Shown: piece by piece, positions 44,389 to 55,737 of the stretch
How positions within the stretch are numbered: position 1 is the stretch's first letter
How the letters are laid out: the number at the start of each line of letters is the position of its first letter
NCBI GenBank assembly: GCA_024803745.1
Contig: JANJXV010000037.1
Coordinates: 4,029,001 to 4,093,000, forward strand
Reading direction: 5' to 3'
Length of the DNA stretch: 64,000 nucleotides
Source of the DNA: Megascapheus bottae
Lineage: Eukaryota > Chordata > Mammalia > Rodentia > Geomyidae
Translations under genes and position numbers: made by a program
The notes under the pieces: generated by a model
Told to the model about the DNA's origin: nothing
Databases searched by the model: none
The model's input: the letters and a program-made list of their open reading frames with translations, nothing else

Positions 44389-46395
44389 CTAATTGATAGT
44401 CTTTTACTCAAATGTCTTCGAGGATTTCAGGAAGCAGAAGTTATGAGACATAAAAAAGGCAACTGTATTTTCTTAAATTCAAACCCTTATAAAAAGGAAA
44501 GCTTCTACACTACGAGTACATAGAATTACTGCAGGAGAAAAAAAAGACTCAACTGAAAAGACAGAACGGATCGGGTAACACCCTGTGAAGTACCTACAAG
44601 ATGCCAGCTGGTAAGTGATGGAGCCTAAGAATATTCATAATGTTCCAGAAGACAACAGAAATCCTGTATGCTCATTTAGAGCAACAGGAAGTAATCATTA
44701 ACTAATCCAATAGGCATTTGTCAAGTGGAAAGTATCAGTAGTTGTAGAATAATGTCCTGGCCATTGGCAAGAGTGAGCAAATGAACATACGAATTGGCCT
44801 TGGCTCCAGGAGAAAAGGCAATGTTTTCAAGTGTGTGGAAGAATCTGGCATAGAAGGGGTTGATGAGAGAAAATGATGTGTCCTGAAAGGAAGAGGAGGG
44901 TTGGTTCATAAGAGAGGGCTATATCAGTCAGGTCCTCTTGGGATATCTTGTAGCACCTAGATTTTTTTTTCATAATGATGGACTTCTTCCCATTAATTCA
45001 GTTGAAAGATAAATGCATTGTGTTAAAATGAGCTCTGAGAGACAGCATAACATGTTTACTGTGATGTGATTGTGTCTATTATCTGTGTATTACAGTGGAG
45101 AAGGAACAGACTAGTGATTTGGCTCTTAGGAAGATGTTAAATAAATAAGTGAGATATGGTTATTATTGACAGAGGGATCCTGGGAAAGAAACCTAACTAG
45201 GATGAGAAATCAGGAGCTTTGGTCTGAACACACTAAATATGATATGGTTCTAAGATCCCTATGGACAGACACCAAGAAGGACACTGAATGTAGAAATGTC
45301 TCAGAGACAACATGTGAGAGGCAGACAGAGAGACTGAGAAGCCTGGGCACACGTGTGGTGTAGGGGAGCTACCAATCTGGATGAGAGTCATACAATGTGC
45401 AGACCGCATGAATGTGCAGTCAAGGAAAAAACATGGTAATGGCCTTGAAATGTTTATTCATATCTTACTTGGTCAGGATGCTGTCTAAACATAGTTCGGT
45501 TTAGTTCTTTTAAAACATTGACACATGGAAAGTTTCAGATTGCATGCCTTTTTGTATATGATTTGCCTAGGATGCATATTTTATAAAAATAGATTTTACC
45601 TCATGGAGATATATACATCCTTGTTATTAGGAAAAACTGTGTACAGGAACTTGCTGTCTGGATATCAGACTTTATTTTGAGATTTGCGATAGGATTGTGG
45701 CTCTGGGCGGAAGGGAAAATTATCGGGAAGGTTTGTATTTGTTGTTTGGGTTTTTTTCTCTTAGTTATTAGTCAATAGCCACTTTTTTCTGGCTACTATA
45801 ATTCTGGAGTCTTTGGGGGTTTTCTCATTCTGCAATTTTCTAATAACTGTCAATAGAGGGCATGTCTTCTCATTCTCAGGAAATAATTGTTTATTGTTTT
45901 GTGGAATGAGGACAACCTTTTATCTTCCCCTTTTCTCTGACAAGATGGCTCGGTAGAGGAAACGAATGAAGTGTCACATTGGTTCAAATGTCCAATGAGA
46001 GAAAGTCACCAATTTGGCTGACAGTGAGAAGTGCATTGCACATACCTTCAGGCAAATGTTGATTTCTGTGAGTGACTTCATACCTATAGTATTTGAAAAA
46101 GGTCGTTGCTTTGCATTAATATTTAAGGATTCAAGGATAATCTAAATGATTTTTCTGCTTTTCTTCAGTGATCATGATGAAGGAAGAAAAACTTGTTTGG
46201 TTGTTTCAAAGCAGAAGGACTTGTGACCCTCTCATTTTACCCAAAGAAGTCAGTGATTAGCAGTCACTTTTGTTAGATGTTTAACAGTATCGGTGCCAAA
46301 GAATGGTTGTCACTTCATCCACAGATCTTAACGTGAAAGATGGAAAACCATATTTGTCTCTCTTCCCTTTCTCTCTCGCAAAGGACAGTGAACCT
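44389..46395. other. Mostly unrecognised; possible ancient repeat at 44720-45370
   Basis: A faint resemblance to old mammalian interspersed repeats is seen ('aggagctttggtctgaacac' near 45210), but I cannot name a family. No long frame is present. Confidence 0.35.
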
Positions 46396-46399
46396 AACA

Positions 46400-46635
46400 A
46401 GAATTCCCATTTTTTTGTTTTTGTTTTTGTTTTTTTAGCCAGTCCGGGCTTGGGCTCAGGGCCTGAGCACTGTCCTTGGACTTTCTCAAGGCTAGAGCTC
46501 TACCACTTGAGCCTCACCACCGCTTCTGGCTTTTTGCTACGTATGTGGTACCGAGGAATCGAACCCGGGTCTTCGTGCATGCTAGGCAAGCACTCTACCA
46601 CTAGGCCAAACTCCCGGCCAGAATTCCCATTTTTT
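46400..46635 (-). mobile_element. IDL SINE, antisense, with 16-bp target duplication
   Basis: AGAATTCCCATTTTTT at 46400-46415, and the same motif with fewer Ts at 46620-46634, flank the least diverged antisense copy. The sequence ends 'aggccaaactcccggcc'. The A-tail is the (GTTTTT)n run at 46411-46436. One of the youngest insertions in the window. Confidence 0.94.
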
Positions 46636-46754
46636 AAGAAGTGATTCTGTCTTTTTTGAATAGAAGCTTTCTGGATCAACAACTCCCAGAGGTTACTAAT
46701 CAGGCATGTTTGAAGTCAGACTGTACTTAACTTTAAATTAGGCTCATCTTAGAT

Positions 46755-46905
46755 CACTGAATAATCTCAAACTTTATCATGCTTGTAAGTCATCTGGGAA
46801 AAGAATTAAAATGCAGATTCCTGGGTCTCATCCCAGGAGGTTCTGATTTTCAGAGGTCTGTATGGAGGCCAAAGAACTTGTTCAATTCACAGTCATCCTA
46901 ACTTA
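46755..46905 (+). mobile_element. MER5A-like hAT MITE fragment
   Basis: 'taagtcatctgggaaaagaa', 'ttaaaatgcagattcctggg', 'tctcatcccaggaggttctg' and 'tggaggccaaagaacttgt' follow MER5A order as I know it. It is an ancient non-autonomous Charlie-type DNA transposon. Confidence 0.7.
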
Positions 46906-47795
46906 GGCTGCATTGAGAGACACAGTGAAAAATTTGATTCCTTCTCTCTGTACATCGGAAGACTACTGAGCAAAGAAGATATAAGAGCTGGGTGTATTTT
47001 GAGTGCTTTTAAAGGACACCAGAAGGCACGTAAATAAGAGGTCGCTGTGCAGCCAAGTTCTTTGTTGGGTGGGGGAGAGGGGACACTGACCACAGTAAAC
47101 TTCATCTCCTCCATGTATCAAAAGTAAGCCTGGAAATTCCTTGGGGCTTTCAGTCATCCCCAAATGGATGGCTTATACCGCTTTACTGTCTATGGAAATC
47201 CAATCTGCTGGAAGCAAAACTGGTCCGGTTATGAACAAGTAGCAGTGAGATGAAAGCTGTTCTTGGCTGGCTGTGTAGGCGACGCCCTGATGCTAGAGAG
47301 CTGGCTGCCTGCTGCAGGTGGCCTGGTAAGCTGGGGACCTGTGAAGGAATGGGAGGGGCTCCTGTCTATCACCGTGAGCCTGGACATCCTGTGCTCTTTC
47401 TTGTATACACTAGGTAATTAAACAGTTCTAAGCCAAGAAAGACGAGCTCCATGGCTATTCATTGCACCACTTCCCTAAAGCCAATCACTTTAAATGGATT
47501 TAATCAATAAATACATATTTATGTTGACTCATATCAAGTCTGTGCTAGCCCCTGGGAAAGGCGATGTGGCTATAGTTACATTGTCATTTCTCCCCTCCTT
47601 CCCACAAGAATAAAAACAAAACTTCTCCTGAGGACATCAACAAGTGGTTTTCTATTATGATACAATATGGACCTGAAAAGTACTAGAAAAACAGCAAGAA
47701 TCCCAACCTCCAATGGGCAAGGCAGAGACAAGAAAGACTCCATGAGCAAGAGGTAGCCACGTGAGTCCTAGAAAGCACTTTTCAGCCCATAGGCT
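46906..47795. other. No recognised element
   Basis: Moderate GC with short frames on the minus strand. Nothing assignable. Confidence 0.5.
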
Positions 47796-47984
47796 CACAT
47801 TTCATTCATTCCTTTGGACTAATCACTTGGCTTTCCTGAACTCTCTTGGGAGGACGAGGGCATTTGTGAATAGGAGCTTTGAAGGCTCTGTACAGTGCCT
47901 GGTAAGAGGAGAGTAATGCTGGTGATTCTATTTTATCAGGACAGCTTTAACATATTGTTGTCAATTTAAAGTCCCAAATTATCT

Positions 47985-48110
47985 TATCTACAATGATATA
48001 AGATGTGAGGCAGGTGCACATAGTGGAGGAAACTGAGACTCAGAGAGCGTAACAATTTCCCGCCATGCACCTGTCTGACAGCAAAGAGAGCAATGTTAAC
48101 TTCTGGCATT
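47985..48110 (-). mobile_element. MIR, antisense
   Basis: 'gaggaaactgagactcagag' and 'agcgtaacaatttcccgcc' match the MIR reverse core. Confidence 0.65.
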
Positions 48111-48163
48111 CATGGAGAGTATTGGGGCACCAGGTAGAGGCTCCATGAATGAATGCAGGAATA

Positions 48164-48674
48164 CAGTGTCCCTTTATCTGTGGTTTTACGTACTATGGTT
48201 TCAGACAACCACAGACCAAAAGGATTAAATAGGAAAATTCCAGATATAAGCAACATATGGGTTTTCAACTGTTCACCACTCTGTAGTGTGATGGAATCTC
48301 ACATGATCCTGCTCCATCCACTCTAGGTACAGTTACTCATCCAGGTGACATTGCTATTCTGTATACACTGCACTCTCTATTAGTCACTCAGTGGTAGTGG
48401 TTGTGGCCAACTAAGTTAACAGAACAATGGTACTGTGCTCAAATCGTTCTTATCCTTCTAAATAATTGCCCCAAGTCACAAGAAAATGAATATACTGGAG
48501 CATCAGATGCAGAAAATGGAAGGGTGGATGAAATCCAATACAAATGGCAACACCACAGGGTGTATGGAGAAAACTATAGCATATATGATCTACGGGGTTT
48601 CGCCCCATCCTTAACTTCAGGAGTTCACTGGGGGGTCTTTGACTGCCTCCAATGTGGACAAGTAGGCACCACTG
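48164..48674 (+). mobile_element. Tigger/pogo-like DNA transposon, deletion derivative with both ends
   Basis: The 5' end is CAGTGTCCCTTTATCTGTGG (48164-48183), preceded by TA (48162-48163). The 3' end (48655-48674) ends ACTG and, reverse-complemented, starts CAGTGGTGCCTAC, an imperfect match, so these are eroded terminal inverted repeats. Internal phrases 'cacagaccaaaaggattaaa' and 'aataattgccccaagtcaca' (48461-48480) match the left half and the transposase start region of a Tigger-like element. 'aggagttcactggggggtct' matches the right end. 511 bp in total, with most of the transposase region deleted. The family name within Tigger is not certain. Confidence 0.72.
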
Positions 48675-48749
48675 AATAGACTTCAGTAAGAAACAGAAAA
48701 CTACCAAACTATCCACAACAGTATAAAAAGTGTCCTTCAATCCTGCATT

Positions 48750-49270
48750 TAAGCAGAACAAATGTCTGCTTTGTTCTAGGCGCTGGAGAGTTAGTAGCAA
48801 AGGATATAGACCATAACTTAAAAAAAGGAAAAAAGAAAAGGAAAAGAAACAACTCAAAAGCAAAATCTAAGTTCAACTGGGGGAAAATAAAGCAATAGGG
48901 GTATAAAATATAGGGTTCTCATTTGAAACAGGATAGTATGACTTTGTGTAAACTACCACATTTGAGAAATTATCTGAAGGAAGACGAAACTGAAATCTAG
49001 TGGGCATATGTAAACGGGAAATCCCATGCAAAGGGAGGAATCAGAGCAAAGAGTCTAAGGATTAGATACAAGGCTACTATGGCTACAGTTGAGTCAGCAA
49101 AAACAAAGAAGAAGAGAGAAAGAATAGAGACAGAGATAGTGGCAGACTGAGACCATAAAGACTTGAACTTGTGCTTGGTTAAGATGGAAAGCCAGCAGAT
49201 CAACAGTAAGTTGGAAGGAGTGACGCTGGAAGTAGAGGGGCTGGTTAGATAGGAGACCATTGTCATCCAG
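48750..49270 (+). other. Possible ancient repeat, family not identified
   Basis: 'tttgttctaggcgctggaga' and 'gacttgaacttgtgcttgg' together with AG-rich spacing resemble a common old mammalian repeat, but I cannot assign it. Confidence 0.35.
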
Positions 49271-50130
49271 TGGGTTTATTTTCACATAAGAGATCCCAAG
49301 GCAAGGAACTCTGGGAGCTCACGGTTCCCTAAGGAGAGCATAGCAAGGAGAACTCAGATTCTCCATGTCTCTGTCCTGCAGTCCTGCAATGAAGCTTTAT
49401 CCCAAGTCAGTAGTGGTAACTCTGGATATCACCTTGAGATAGGTAGGACAATGCCCAATGAAATGATATTTTATTTAAGTAAAAAGAAAACAAGACAGGT
49501 TTTCCTGGAATATGCCCTGGTACATTTACCATGATGTACTCTTGGGCATTGTGTGAGTCATCTGCCTATTTCCAAACCAACCACTGGCAAGGAGAAAGGA
49601 ATTAGCCCAAGAAGCTTATCCAAATTGACTTGTGTCTGAGTCCTGTGTAGACTCACCATCCCTGGGTGAGGATTCTGAAACATAATCTGGGTTCTGTGGC
49701 CACGGGGTTCAGTTGGACATGCTCCAACAATAGTATCAACCCTAGGAAGAGGCAGATGTGGCTTGACAAATTCTGTTGCCACCAGCTGAGCCAATGGGGG
49801 TGTATTGTTACTTGTTCTTCCTAGAACATTTAGTTCAGCTAAATCAGGTTTCTCCAAACTGACTAGTCTTGAAGCTGCAGTCTGAAGTCTGTGAGATTAT
49901 TTGCTTTTTAAATGTTACTAACTAATTACACAAGCTTAGCATTATTCTATTTATTGTCTATGGCATTTGTTAATAGGATTCAAAAGCAAAGAATGAATCA
50001 TTAAGCACACGAACGATATGATTCCTGGTTTTGAGCTCAAAATTTCAAGTAAATCTTATGACTTTTTCTACAAGTGGCCTATATTTATATTTACATTCCA
50101 CTGAACAGAGATTTTCAAGAAAGGAGAATC
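49271..50130. other. No recognised element; 99-codon minus-strand frame
   Basis: The frame 49558-49857 (-) has ordinary amino-acid composition and no simple repeat, so it is less obviously an artefact than the others. I recognise no domain, signal peptide or family, and no splice context supports it. Confidence 0.35.
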
Positions 50131-50135
50131 CTTGC

Positions 50136-50252
50136 CAGATGCTAACGGCGCTCACACCAGTAATCCTATCTATTCAAGAGGTTGAGATCTGACTATCGAA
50201 GTTCAAAGGCAGCCTGGAAAGGAAAGTCCATAAGACTCTTATCTCTAGCTAA

Positions 50253-50305
<53 letters not shown>

Positions 50306-50314
50306 TATACAGAA

Positions 50315-50374
<60 letters not shown>

Positions 50375-50490
50375 AAATAGAGCCATAGCTCAAGTGATCA
50401 TAGCTCAAGTGATAAAATACCAGCCTTGTGGAGAAAAAGCTAAGAGATAATCCTCAGACCCTGACTTCAAGTCCTAGGAATGGCAATAAA
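50136..50490 (+). mobile_element. B1-ID composite SINE split by internal (CA)n(GA)n
   Basis: The left part 'gctcacaccagtaatcctat' to 'cttatctctagctaacca' (50249) is followed by (CA)n 50252-50300 and (GA)n 50310-50371. The right part then resumes: 'agccatagctcaagtgatca' to 'gacttcaagtcctaggaatg'. The 15-bp unit CATAGCTCAAGTGAT is duplicated in tandem (50384-50398 and 50399-50413). Confidence 0.85.
50252..50371. repeat. (CA)n followed by (GA)n microsatellite
   Basis: A pure CA run of about 24 units, a 10-bp spacer, then about 30 GA units with one AAAG interruption. Confidence 0.96.
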
Positions 50491-50775
50491 AGGAGAATAT
50501 AGATAACTTTAGAAGTTAGCAGTTAGAAGTAAGCATATTGAATTTTATTTCCTATATATGAATGAGACAGTAGATATTGTCAACACAGCCAAGTGAAATA
50601 CCCAAAGTCTCTGGTGTTGATGAATGTACCTTCCAGTGAGAGCTACACAGCAGAAAGTGAAAGTTTACAAAGCCATCAGATAATTTCAGATGTACAAAGA
50701 CTATATGATCTGCCCACATAAGCAGGCTGACCAAGGAATTAGGGATTGCTGCACTGAATGATTGTCCTTTCACGA

Positions 50776-51010
50776 CCATTTTGCCACTGCAAAGTTTGTA
50801 CTCAGGGCTTCATGATCAAGAGGGTTGCTTCTTGCTTCTTGGCAGGTGCTCTATCACTTCAGACATGCTTCTAGTACAGCTTTGTGCTATTTCATTAGAG
50901 ATGGAATCTCTGATTTTTCTGTCCTGGACTGACTTCAAACCTCTACACCTCTGATTTTGGATTACTGACTTGCTAAAATATATAAGCATGAACCACTTGT
51001 GCCCAACTTG
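50776..51010 (-). mobile_element. B1-ID SINE, antisense, strongly diverged
   Basis: 'gcaggtgctctatcacttca', 'tctgtcctggactgacttca' and 'atataagcatgaaccact' keep only the outline of the family. Confidence 0.5.
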
Positions 51011-51533
51011 GTTTTATAACTTATTTTTTTTACTATTTATGATATTTTCTTAATTCTGTTAGCTGTTTTTAAAGAATCACTGTTGTTTGTTGCTTCAGAA
51101 ATGATTTTTTTCTTATTGCAATTTGATGCGTCCTTTCCCCAAATTATGGCATTAGTCATTTCTCAGTGTGTGTTACTTATTCTACATCATTAATCAAATT
51201 TTCAGGTAATTTCAATGTTGACAGTCCTATATAAATGATATTCAAGCAGTAATGATTTTCAGGTATTGATATTAAGTAACTAATTACCAAGGAAAACTAA
51301 TCACATTTTTGCAGCTTATAATTTGCATAAGTTTCAGAATTTTCCTTCTTGTTATTGTATTGCCCCTAGTTCATATAAAATGCAACTTTTGTCAGATGTA
51401 CCTAGTAGAGAACATTTTTAAATAAGTAATGTATAGCTTGTAAAATACACACTGTCTTTTTAAAATGTTGTTATTAAATAGCAACTGGAATTGATTCGTG
51501 AAACTAAAACAGAAAAAAGCAAAAGCAAGCTTG

Positions 51534-51772
51534 CTTTCTTCCTTTCTTCCTTCCTTCTTTCTTTCCTTCTTTCATTTTTTTTTGCCAGTCTTGGGGCTTG
51601 ACCTCAGGGTCTGGGAACTGTCCTTGAACACATTTTGCTCAAAGATAGTGCTCTGCCACTTGAGCCACATCACTACTTCCAGCTTTTTCTGTATATGTGG
51701 TACCAAGGAATCGAACCAGAGGTATGCATGCTAGGCAAGCACTCTGCCACTAGGCCACGCTCACGGCCCCCA
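51534..51772 (-). mobile_element. IDL-type SINE, antisense, with (TTCC/TTTC)n at its tail
   Basis: A pyrimidine run (51534-51573) sits where the A-tail should be. Then 'gccagtcttggggcttgacc', 'tatatgtggtaccaaggaat' and 'gcatgctaggcaagcactct'. The middle matches the longer variant with 'cattttgctcaa'. Confidence 0.85.
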
Positions 51773-51904
51773 GAAGCTTTATTTCTTAAAAGCAACCCAG
51801 TTGCCATTTTTTTAATATTTGCATTCCTATTGCTATAAACCTATACCGTGTGTTCCTGATGGAAACTTAAAGGCACTGGGGATTTTTTTTAATCAATCAA
51901 GATC

Positions 51905-52090
51905 ATGAGCAATGAACAGATTGCTTGGGTTTGAGTCCCATCACTCCACTTTCTGTCACTATGAATAGGTGCTATAGTCACTTTCTTCTCTGTAAAATGA
52001 GAAAATAGCAGTATCTCTTCCAGGGTTACATAAAATAATCTGCATAAAGCACAGAAGAAATGGTAAGTATCAGCAGTGTTGTAGAAAGGA
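51905..52090 (+). mobile_element. MIR
   Basis: 'gcttgggtttgagtcccatc', 'ctttcttctctgtaaaatga' and 'agggttacataaaataatct' are in MIR order. Confidence 0.72.
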
Positions 52091-52654
52091 TTACAAGAAA
52101 ACAAAAAAAATGGCCTTAAATCCTATCATCTAGATAATTGTTTAGTGTTTAGCATTCGATATATTTACCAAATCAGATTCAAAATGTACATCAGATGAGA
52201 AAGGATTGCATGACCATATTTTGGTAAAAACGGCAATCACTTGTAGAGGACTTTAATGCCAAACAAATTGAAGGAAAATTATAGGTGGCCACTTACCTCT
52301 ACATTAACAGGCATGAACAATTAATTAGCACTTTGATGCCTATTCAAAGTATTGTTTTCCACATTGTTAATGAACAAATGAGAGTGTGACTTGAATACTT
52401 AGACTAATAGTATGTAGAGCTAAAGGAAAGTGTATGCCCATTTCTAATCTCCTCCCCTCATATATAGAAGCCTCAGACAGAGAAAGGAAAAGGGACACAG
52501 CCAAAGCTACATGTTTTCTCTTCCACATCACCACGCAATGTTTCTACTGCTCAGGTTTCCCTGTAACATTATGGTGTTAGATTATCTCCCTGATATGCCT
52601 TCTAGTTAAAAACTAAAAGAACACTAGTCATCAAAAAAAAGAAAGGTTAAAAAA
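52091..52654. other. No recognised element
   Basis: AT-rich; no long frame. Confidence 0.5.
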
Positions 52655-52741
52655 GAAAGAAAATTAAGTGAAATAAGCCAGACAAGAAAGACACATGATC
52701 TCACTTGTATGTGGAATCTAAAAAAATAAAATTTATCTGTT

Positions 52742-52940
52742 TTCCTTTTTTTGCCAGTCCTGAGCCTTGAACTCAGAGCCTGGGCACTGTCCCTGGGCTT
52801 TCTCAAGTATAAAGCTCTACAACTTAAGCCACAACACCATTTCTGGGTTTTTTTCTATGTATTTGGTACAGAGGAATCGAACCCCGGTCTTTGTACATGG
52901 TAGGCAAGCACTCTACCACTAGGCTAAACTCCCAGCCCAA
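52742..52940 (-). mobile_element. IDL SINE, antisense, inside the nest
   Basis: 'gccagtcctgagccttgaac', 'gtatttggtacagaggaatc' and 'ggctaaactcccagccc'. It abuts the second-subfamily L1 tail on its right. Confidence 0.87.
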
Positions 52941-52966
52941 CAGTTTAATTTTAATTATGTTCTAAA

Positions 52967-54282
52967 ATCAAAGTGCCACAGGTAGAAACTTTCTTAATAA
53001 GGACCAAGAATCACAACAAATCAGAGAAAGGCTGGATAAGTGGGACTGCATTAAACTGCAGAGCTTTTGTATGGCAAAGGACATAGCTAGTAAACTAATC
53101 AGGAAGCCTACAGAGTGGGAGAAGATCTTCACCAACCAAACAACGGACAAAGGCCTCATATCTAAAATATATCAACAACTCAAAAAATTGAATCACTCCA
53201 AAACTAACCTCCAAAGAAACAACCATCCCATTAAAAAATGGGCCAAAGACTTAAAGAGAGTCTTCTCTGAAGAAGAAACAAAAATGGCCTATAGACACAT
53301 GAAGAAATGCTCAACATCTCTGGTCATAAAAGAAATGCAAATCAAAACAACTCTAAGATTCCACCTCACTCCAGCTAGAATGGCCAGGATCAGGAAAACG
53401 AATGACAACAGTTGCTGGAGGGGATGTGGCCAGGAGGGATCACTACTACACTGTTGGTGGGAGTGCAAACTCATTCAACCACTATGGAAAGCAGTGTGGC
53501 AGTGCCTCAAAAGACTAAACATAGAGCTCCCCTATGACCCAGCAATTCCACTACTTGGCATTTACCCAACCACCCAGAAACAAGGACATACTAAACCCAC
53601 TAGCACAACAATGTTCATTGCAGCACTATTCACCATAGCAAAGATATGGAACCAACCTAGATGTCCCTCAGTTGATGAGTGGATCAACAAGTTGTGGTAT
53701 TTGTACACAATGGAATTCTATGCTGCTGTCAGAAAGAATGACATCGCCCCATTTGTTAGGAAATGGAAAGACTTAGAAAAAATCATATTAAGTGAAGTAA
53801 GCCAGACTCAAAGGAACTTAGGCTCAATGGTTTCCCTCATTCGTCATAATCAGTAGAAACCTTGGGCTCTACTAGCAGAGATTTGCAATAGAGCAAAATC
53901 TTGATACATAAGGACATATAATGTGAAGCTAATTGAAAGGACCTCCAGGATAGTGAAACAAAAGCCATATAACGAATGATTGTTGTCCTTAATGTACTAT
54001 GTTGTCTCTCATCTCCTTTGCTGTCCCTTGGTTATCTCATATTGGTATAGTATCTCACTTTGTTATCTGATATATTGAATTTATTTGTATTTGGATATTT
54101 GAAATTTGATAGGGAAGGGGGGAAAACCAAGACGGGTGGGGGGTGTGGGGGGGAGGGAAATGGGTACCAAGACATGTGAAAGGGTATCAATGTATGTGAA
54201 TTAATGCACCTTCTATCTGGCAAATATCATGTAACCCTTTTACTAATTACAATAAAAAAAAGACAAAAACATCAAAGTGCCA
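52967..54282 (+). mobile_element. Young 5'-truncated L1 with 12-bp target duplication
   Basis: ATCAAAGTGCCA at 52967-52978 and 54271-54282 flank an approximately 1.29-kb L1 of the same subfamily as 7625-9036, with scattered single-base differences. Its 3' UTR has the same G-rich tract (54111-54163). It lacks the 13-nt deletion seen at 8591. Confidence 0.93.
52984..53856 (+). pseudogene. L1 ORF2 C-terminal fragment, open to natural stop
   Basis: An open frame of 290 codons from the truncation point to TAG. It carries the ORF2 C-terminal CX3CX7HX4C motif ('[18 protein letters not shown]') and ends 'NLGSMVSLIRHNQ', which I take as the normal subfamily C-terminus. The frame has no start of its own near the truncation; the first ATG is at 53071. 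RT and endonuclease are absent, so it is non-functional. Confidence 0.93.
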
Positions 54283-54643
54283 GTGATTGTATACAGAGAT
54301 TCCCTTCTTGAATACTTGTTTGTTAAACATGACATTTGGAATATGATGTAAAAAAATCAATGTTAATAAATTCTTTAATTAAAAATGGAATTCATAGAAT
54401 CAGAGACAAGGGTGGTTTCAGGAAATAAAGAGCATGATGGACAGTAAGAAAACTTGGTTGAACTAAACAAAATTTCAGTTAGATATCAGTAACAAATTCA
54501 AGACATCTGCGTACAGCAGCACAGGATCTCTAGCTAATAATAATTCATTGTATATTAGAAAGTTGGTAAGAACCACAAATAAATGATAAGCAATAATGTA
54601 TAAACATCATTTAACCACTCCCCAACATATATATGTGAAAACA

Positions 54644-54646
<3 letters not shown>

Positions 54647-54680
<34 letters not shown>
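54647..54680. repeat. (CA)n microsatellite
   Basis: About 17 CA units in the L1MA 3' UTR. Confidence 0.95.
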
Positions 54681-54682
<2 letters not shown>

Positions 54683-55240
54683 TTTTGTTAAAAAAAAATC
54701 CATGAATCTGTGGTCCCTTATTTCCTAGACACCAAACACGGATTAGGAAGAACCTCCAACACCATGAATGATCCCAGTCATGTTTCTTTTCCACGTATGA
54801 ATGGGAGGGGGGAAGCCACGCTCCCCGAGGGCCTCCACTGTGGTCCTTTAAGCAATGCTGAGATCAGTCACATCTACACTGCCATCTGTCTCCATGTCTG
54901 GATTGAGCAGAAGTTCAGTTCTCTGGGTCTCCGCTAAAGGGTTCCCCACATACTAACACGCCTCGTTTCTCAAGGCAAGAAAGCCGAAGATAGACTCATG
55001 TCTAGAAATAGCTTTCCAGCAGCCTAAGAAAGGCATTAGGACAGAGGTCATGCCTGTCTCATTTGCCTAATTTAGTGCTTGGCACTTACTGAACATTTCA
55101 TAAAATCTGTAGCCAGCACTGAGTTTATGTAACATTCTAGGCCCTAGGATTTTGAGGTGTCAGGCATTTTCTAAGGCCTTGTCTCTTTCATTAAATCATC
55201 AGGGAAGGCGAAAGACTCCAGAAGTACTCATCTAGGTTTG
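54681..55240. other. No recognised element
   Basis: Moderate-GC sequence with a 75-codon frame of no recognised family. Confidence 0.45.
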
Positions 55241-55360
55241 TGTCATAGCTCAGAAACTCTCAAGGAAGGCATTTAATCTCTCCTTGCCTCAGTTTCCTCT
55301 TCTGTAACATAAAGACACTAATCAAAACTACTTCTAAGGTGCTTGTGAAGATGCAAGAGA
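55240..55360 (+). mobile_element. MIR
   Basis: 'tttaatctctccttgcctca', 'gtttcctcttctgtaacata' and 'ggtgcttgtgaagatgcaag' are a clear MIR core. Confidence 0.8.
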
Positions 55361-55530
55361 TATATAATATATAAATATACGAAAATATAATACATAGTAT
55401 ATATAAATTAAATAATATACAATGTACACATTATATATTATAGAAATGTTAGGTATAATTTATAAAATATAAAATATCTAAGAATAAAAATGTGATATAT
55501 AAGAATATATTTTCATATTTACATATGACA
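55356..55530. repeat. AT-rich low-complexity sequence
   Basis: Irregular ATATAA/ATAAAT units in a block of about 170 bp right after the MIR. Confidence 0.85.
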
Positions 55531-55559
55531 TAAGATACTTGTAATCCTTCTTTTAATAA

Positions 55560-55725
55560 ATGCATACAGCTTTTTAGCATTAACACTTTGTCACTCTACC
55601 ATGCTGTGAAGAAGGTATTTTTACTAGGATTTGGACTAAGAAAATTGATACTCAAAGAGATTCATGACTATTTCTTCCATTAGTAAGTTGAGTGACCTAT
55701 GACCTAAACTTACAAAGTAAGCATG
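55560..55725 (-). mobile_element. MIR, antisense
   Basis: 'ctgtgaagaaggtattttta', 'actcaaagagattcatgact' and 'ttagtaagttgagtgacct' are in reverse MIR order. Confidence 0.6.
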
Positions 55726-55737
55726 AATGAATTAATA

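Larger units (their letters stand above)
52941..54387 (+). mobile_element. Second-subfamily L1 3' UTR, split by a younger L1
   Basis: The left piece 52941-52978 ('attatgttctaaaatcaaag') and right piece 54271-54387 ('gtgattgtatacagagattc' to 'atcaatgttaataaattc') join to match 15970-16100. The join point is the target duplication of the young L1. Confidence 0.85.
52655..54680 (+). mobile_element. Old L1MA-like 3' end hosting nested insertions
   Basis: 'aagtgaaataagccagacaa' and 'atgatctcacttgtatgtgg' (52667-52718) are the ORF2 end of an L1MA-type element. Its 3' UTR resumes after about 54386 with 'gagacaagggtggtttcagg', 'aatttcagttagatatcag' and 'aataattcattgtatatta'. Everything from about 52742 to 54385 was inserted later. 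Confidence 0.68.

Noticed and set aside
43990..44523. 177- and 138-codon frames
   Set aside because: They are made almost wholly of GGAA/GAAA repeat units, with no protein family.
46303..46644. 113-codon + frame including a long SINE segment
   Set aside because: Most of it is the antisense IDL SINE, whose frame happens to be open. The same peptide recurs at other SINE copies (40112, 42575).
48450..48863. 137-codon minus-strand frame
   Set aside because: It is antisense to the Tigger-like element and to A-rich sequence, which gives Phe/Leu-rich translation.
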